Assembly: GCF_003996965.1 (NCBI RefSeq)
Contig: NZ_QWDM01000007.1
Location: 124,001 to 188,000 of the forward strand
DNA: 64,000 nt
Direction of reading: 5' to 3'
Origin: Flavobacterium cupreum
GTDB lineage: Bacteria > Bacteroidota > Bacteroidia > Flavobacteriales > Flavobacteriaceae
Shown here in pieces: positions 60,741 through 64,000 of this stretch (position 1 is the first letter of the stretch; the number at the start of each line of letters is the position of its first letter). The position numbers and the translations under genes were made by a program. The notes beneath the pieces were generated by a model. That model was given only the letters and a program-made list of their open reading frames with translations. It was not told the origin of the DNA and made no database searches.

Positions 60741-62930
60741 ATGCCCCCAATGCGGATTTTTTTATTTCTTTTCCTGTTTCTGAATTGTTTAGATAATTCA
60801 GTATACGCGCAATCTGAACATTTGTCAGAACATAAAATCAATAAACTTGTTTTGGAAGCACTTTCGAACTTCCGCGAGTCCAACTTCGAAAAATCATTAA
60901 TTATTTCCAGAGTTGCCCTAAATCATGCCACTCATAATAAAAATAATTATTTAATTGCCCGTTCTTATAATATCATTGCTGCCAATTACAGCGAACTGGT
61001 GGAATTTGACAAAGCCGTTTTCTTCTATAAAAGAAGTTTGTTTTATGCCAACAAAGCAAACAATGACAGTATTAAGAATATGCTGTACAATAACTTAGGT
61101 AATATTTATTGTTTCGAAAAAAAACAGTACAGGGTAGGAATTGATTTTTATAAAAAATCAATCGAACTCAGTTCTAAGATAAAAGACTCCACCCAGATTT
61201 ATTTTACGAATGTCAATATAGCATGGTCTTATTTTGATATTGGGCAGTTTACTAAAGGATATCCTTACCTGAAATTCATTAACGCCCATCAGGCAAAATT
61301 CCAGGATGATAATACGGTTGTAATTGCCAATATGCTCAATGGTATGTATTGCAGTTATAAAGGGGATAACCTTAAAGCGGATTACTATTTTAAAAAAGCA
61401 GTAAGGCTGGGGAAAACCTATATTGAAAAATCGGATCTGGCCTATGCGCATCTTGAGTATTCAAAATTTCTGAATAGAATTAAAAAGGATAATGAGGCTT
61501 ACCTCAATTTAAAGGATTATAATAAAATTACGGAACAAATTTACAATGACGAAAAACTTAAGAAAGCCTCTATTGCAGGCTTTAACCTTGAGTTAGATGA
61601 ATATAAAAGACAAATCGATAAAATTGAGGATGAAAAGGATTCACAGTATCAAAGTCTTAAAAAGTCCCGGATCATTGTTATTTTATTTGTAGTAATTTCA
61701 TTTATACTTTTGTTATTAATAATCACTTTGATCGCCAACATCCGATTTAAAAAGAAACACAATTTAGAGCTGGTAAAAGCCAAAGAAATAGCAGAAGAAG
61801 CCTCATTGCTCAAAACCCAGTTTATTTCGACTATAAGCCATGAATTGCGTACTCCTTTGTACGGTGTGGTCGGAATTACGAATATGCTGCTTGAAGAACA
61901 TAAGGAATTGTCCAGCAGCCAGCATCTGAGTTCTCTAAAATTTTCTGCAAGATATTTACTGTCGCTGGTAAATGATATTCTTCAAATTAATAAAATTGAA
62001 GAAAATAAAGTCGTATTGGAAAGTCTGACCTTCAATATTTCAGATGAAATTTCGATGATCAAAAATTCACTTTCTTTCCTGTCGCAGAAAAACAACAATA
62101 AAATTTCAATAGATATAGATCCTGAAATCCCCGAATATTTAATCGGTGACAAACTCAGGCTCGCGCAAATCCTGATGAACTTGGTCAGCAATGCGCTGAA
62201 ATTCACCAAAGATGGCGAGGTTGAAATTATTATCGATCTTGTTAAAGTAGAAGGAAAACTACACTTTTTGGAATTTCAGATCCAGGATAACGGAGTTGGA
62301 ATTGCAGCAGTAGATCAGACTAAAATTTTCGAAAAATTTGTTCAGGTCGGCAGGAAAGATGAAGATTATCAGGGTACGGGACTAGGCTTGAGTATTGTAA
62401 AAAGGTTATTAGGGCTTTTCAATACCACGATTAATCTGAAAAGTGATCTCGGGCAGGGAACGCTGTTTACGTTTACCATTCCTTTTGAGCACGATCCGGA
62501 AAAAACAAAACGAATCATTGATGAGATTCAGGTAGACCTGACCTCAAATGAAGTGTTTAAGATTTTGATTGTGGAGGATAATGTTATAAATCAGCTGGTG
62601 ACCAAGAAAATAATTGAAAAAAACAATTACATCTGCAAAGTGGTTGATGATGGTTTTAGTGCTATAGAATTACTCGAGAATGAGTTTTTTGATCTTATTC
62701 TGATGGATATTAATATGCCGCTGATGAACGGATTTGAAACCACGAAAAGAATACGTCAGCTGGGTATAAAAACGCCAATTGTTGCCCTGACGGCTTTTGA
62801 TAAAGATGAAATTACGGATGAAGCTATTTCATCAGGAATGAATGATATTATTATTAAGCCGTTTGAACCGGTTACACTGTTTAAAATAATCAATTACTTA
62901 ATATGTGAAACAAAAAACGTTGGTTGTTAA
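60741..62930 (+). CDS. Hybrid sensor histidine kinase / response regulator with TPR sensor
   Basis: A 729-residue protein. It has a signal peptide (residues 1-23), periplasmic TPR helices (~30-280: YNIIAANYSELVEFDKAVFF, MLYNNLGNIYCFEKK), a transmembrane helix (~310-333) and a short coiled coil. HisKA follows with phospho-acceptor H367 in TISHELRTPLYG, then HATPase with LVSNALKFTKDG, QDNGVGI and GTGLGLSIVK. A REC domain has phospho-acceptor D656 in LILMDINMPLMNGFE. It would phosphorylate itself and relay to an output protein not encoded nearby. Its stop codon overlaps the convergent helicase stop. Confidence 0.93.
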   Translation: MPPMRIFLFLFLFLNCLDNSVYAQSEHLSEHKINKLVLEALSNFRESNFEKSLIISRVALNHATHNKNNYLIARSYNIIAANYSELVEFDKAVFFYKRSLFYANKANNDSIKNMLYNNLGNIYCFEKKQYRVGIDFYKKSIELSSKIKDSTQIYFTNVNIAWSYFDIGQFTKGYPYLKFINAHQAKFQDDNTVVIANMLNGMYCSYKGDNLKADYYFKKAVRLGKTYIEKSDLAYAHLEYSKFLNRIKKDNEAYLNLKDYNKITEQIYNDEKLKKASIAGFNLELDEYKRQIDKIEDEKDSQYQSLKKSRIIVILFVVISFILLLLIITLIANIRFKKKHNLELVKAKEIAEEASLLKTQFISTISHELRTPLYGVVGITNMLLEEHKELSSSQHLSSLKFSARYLLSLVNDILQINKIEENKVVLESLTFNISDEISMIKNSLSFLSQKNNNKISIDIDPEIPEYLIGDKLRLAQILMNLVSNALKFTKDGEVEIIIDLVKVEGKLHFLEFQIQDNGVGIAAVDQTKIFEKFVQVGRKDEDYQGTGLGLSIVKRLLGLFNTTINLKSDLGQGTLFTFTIPFEHDPEKTKRIIDEIQVDLTSNEVFKILIVEDNVINQLVTKKIIEKNNYICKVVDDGFSAIELLENEFFDLILMDINMPLMNGFETTKRIRQLGIKTPIVALTAFDKDEITDEAISSGMNDIIIKPFEPVTLFKIINYLICETKNVGC

Positions 62931-64000
62931 TACCAACGTTTTTTATTTTGCTTAGAAGCATTTGATTTTCTGGATTTATGGGCACCACCGCTTCGGTTTG
63001 AATTTTTAGGTTTTTCCTCCGTTGCGTCCGGAGCTCCGGAATGCCACTGATACGGATGATCGGTGATGATTTTTACATCTACTTTTATTAGCTTCTGAAT
63101 ATCTTTCCAGTACGGTTCCTCATCTTTACTGCAAAATGAAATCGCTATTCCGCCATTTCCTGCACGTCCCGTTCTTCCAATTCGGTGTACATAGGTCTCA
63201 GGGATATTAGGAAGATCAAAGTTGATTACAAAAGGCAGCTGGTCGATGTCAATTCCTCTCGCTGCAATATCTGTTGCCACAAGAACACCAACTTCTTTAT
63301 TTTTGAACGCATCCAGCACACGCTGTCTTGCATTTTGGGATTTATCGCCGTGAATGGCTTCCGCGGGAATCTCTTTTTTGCGTAACGCTTTTACCACATT
63401 ATCAGCACCGTGTTTGGTTCTTGAAAAAACCAGCACGTTAGATAAGTCTTCATTTTTTATTAAATGATACAGTAAATTTCTTTTTTCTGTCTTCTCTACG
63501 AAGTAAACACGCTGTTCTACATTTTCAGCAGTTGACGAAACAGGCGAAACTTCTACTTTTGCAGGATCCTGCAAAAACATTTCTGCCAGTTCGCGAATGG
63601 CAATAGGCATAGTAGCGGAGAACAATAAAGTCTGACGGTTTTTTGGCGTAAGCTTTACGATCTTCTTTACGTCGTTTATAAACCCCATGTCCAGCATCTG
63701 GTCTGCCTCATCCAAAACCAAAGTATGAAGATGATCCAGGTCGAGAAATCCCTGCTTTTGCAAATCAAGTAATCTTCCCGGAGTGGCCACCAGAATATCG
63801 ATTCCCTGTTTTAAGGTATCCACCTGTGGATTTTGTGAAACCCCTCCAAAAATGGTTAATTGTGTCAGGTTGGTATATTTGGCATACGTCTCAAAACTTT
63901 GCCCAATCTGAACCGCCAGTTCACGTGTCGGAGTAACTATAAGGGCACGAATTACTTTGGCTTTTTTAGAAGAGCCAACAATTCGGTGCAACTGATGTAT
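62927..64000 (-). CDS. DEAD-box RNA helicase, C-terminal part (runs off right edge)
   Basis: At least 357 residues are open through the window edge; the N-terminal Q motif and Walker A lie outside. Visible motifs are VTPTRELAVQIG (Ia), LVATPGRL (Ib-like), VLDEADQMLDMGF (DEAD box), LFSATM (SAT), VLVATDIAARGIDIDQLPFV (V) and YVHRIGRTGRAG (VI). The C-terminus is a short Lys/Ser/Asn-rich tail, as in RhlE-type helicases that remodel ribosomal RNA in the cold. An ATG at 63991 is internal, not the start. Confidence 0.95.
   Translation of the reverse strand: MHQLHRIVGSSKKAKVIRALIVTPTRELAVQIGQSFETYAKYTNLTQLTIFGGVSQNPQVDTLKQGIDILVATPGRLLDLQKQGFLDLDHLHTLVLDEADQMLDMGFINDVKKIVKLTPKNRQTLLFSATMPIAIRELAEMFLQDPAKVEVSPVSSTAENVEQRVYFVEKTEKRNLLYHLIKNEDLSNVLVFSRTKHGADNVVKALRKKEIPAEAIHGDKSQNARQRVLDAFKNKEVGVLVATDIAARGIDIDQLPFVINFDLPNIPETYVHRIGRTGRAGNGGIAISFCSKDEEPYWKDIQKLIKVDVKIITDHPYQWHSGAPDATEEKPKNSNRSGGAHKSRKSNASKQNKKRWY

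Overview
The window looks like chromosomal DNA of a Flavobacterium-type member of the Bacteroidota. The base composition is AT-rich. Several promoters match the Bacteroidota -33 TTTG / -7 TAnnTTTG pattern. The gene content is also typical: LptD next to RidA, TsaD beside TamB, BshA, DUF4386, DUF4159, M43 protease, VanX-like dipeptidase, PrcB and Bacteroidota-type OMPLA. I see no insertion sequence, prophage, CRISPR array or rRNA. The assignment rests on recognised protein families and promoter style, not on a search.

Layout. 1-5.1 kb: 5' part of nirB (runs off the left edge), a frameshifted lipoprotein with a META domain, a DUF2130 coiled-coil protein, a LysR regulator and a methyltransferase, separated by long palindromic intergenic repeats. 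5.2-8.2 kb: a probable quinone/electrophile cassette (aldo/keto reductase, MdaB-like reductase, YgiN-like monooxygenase) divergent from an AraC regulator. 8.2-9.7 kb: a non-coding array of about 310-bp tandem units. Each full unit carries a copy of the last ~25 codons of the neighbouring NlpC/P60 gene, still in frame and ending in a stop. 9.7-12.3 kb: NlpC/P60, thiolase with a palindromic operator, and a tRNA-Ser/Pro/Arg cluster. 12.3-25.2 kb: accessory genes (acetyltransferases, lipoproteins, two regulators, a hydrolase, a tandem pair of secreted proteins followed by a nonsense pseudogene, a crystallin-domain lipoprotein, outer-membrane phospholipase A).

25.2-35.4 kb: two unknown small genes divergent from an XRE regulator, PhzF, a left-handed beta-helix protein, DUF4386, a VanX-like dipeptidase, THUMP-like methyltransferase, AI-2E transporter, M43 protease, a frameshifted SPOUT methyltransferase and a DUF4159 protein. 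35.4-64 kb is mostly conserved core: rsmE, tsaD / tamB, pfkA-gapA-nagK-mgsA, ridA-lptD divergent from an amidase/MCE/Fe-S protein run, bshA-prcB, an LpxH-like phosphatase, aroC, a dicarboxylate symporter, a TPR hybrid histidine kinase and the C-terminal part of a DEAD-box helicase.

Themes. Envelope biogenesis dominates the right half: LptD, TamB, MCE protein, amidase, LpxH-like phosphatase and, further left, phospholipase A. Central carbon flow is represented by PfkA, GapA, an N-acetylglucosamine-kinase-like protein and methylglyoxal synthase. Two genes carry single-base frameshifts, one carries a nonsense codon, and the tamB start codon appears to be missing. These are either real decay or assembly errors and should be checked together. 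The most unusual structure is the 8.2-9.7 kb array of gene-tail copies.
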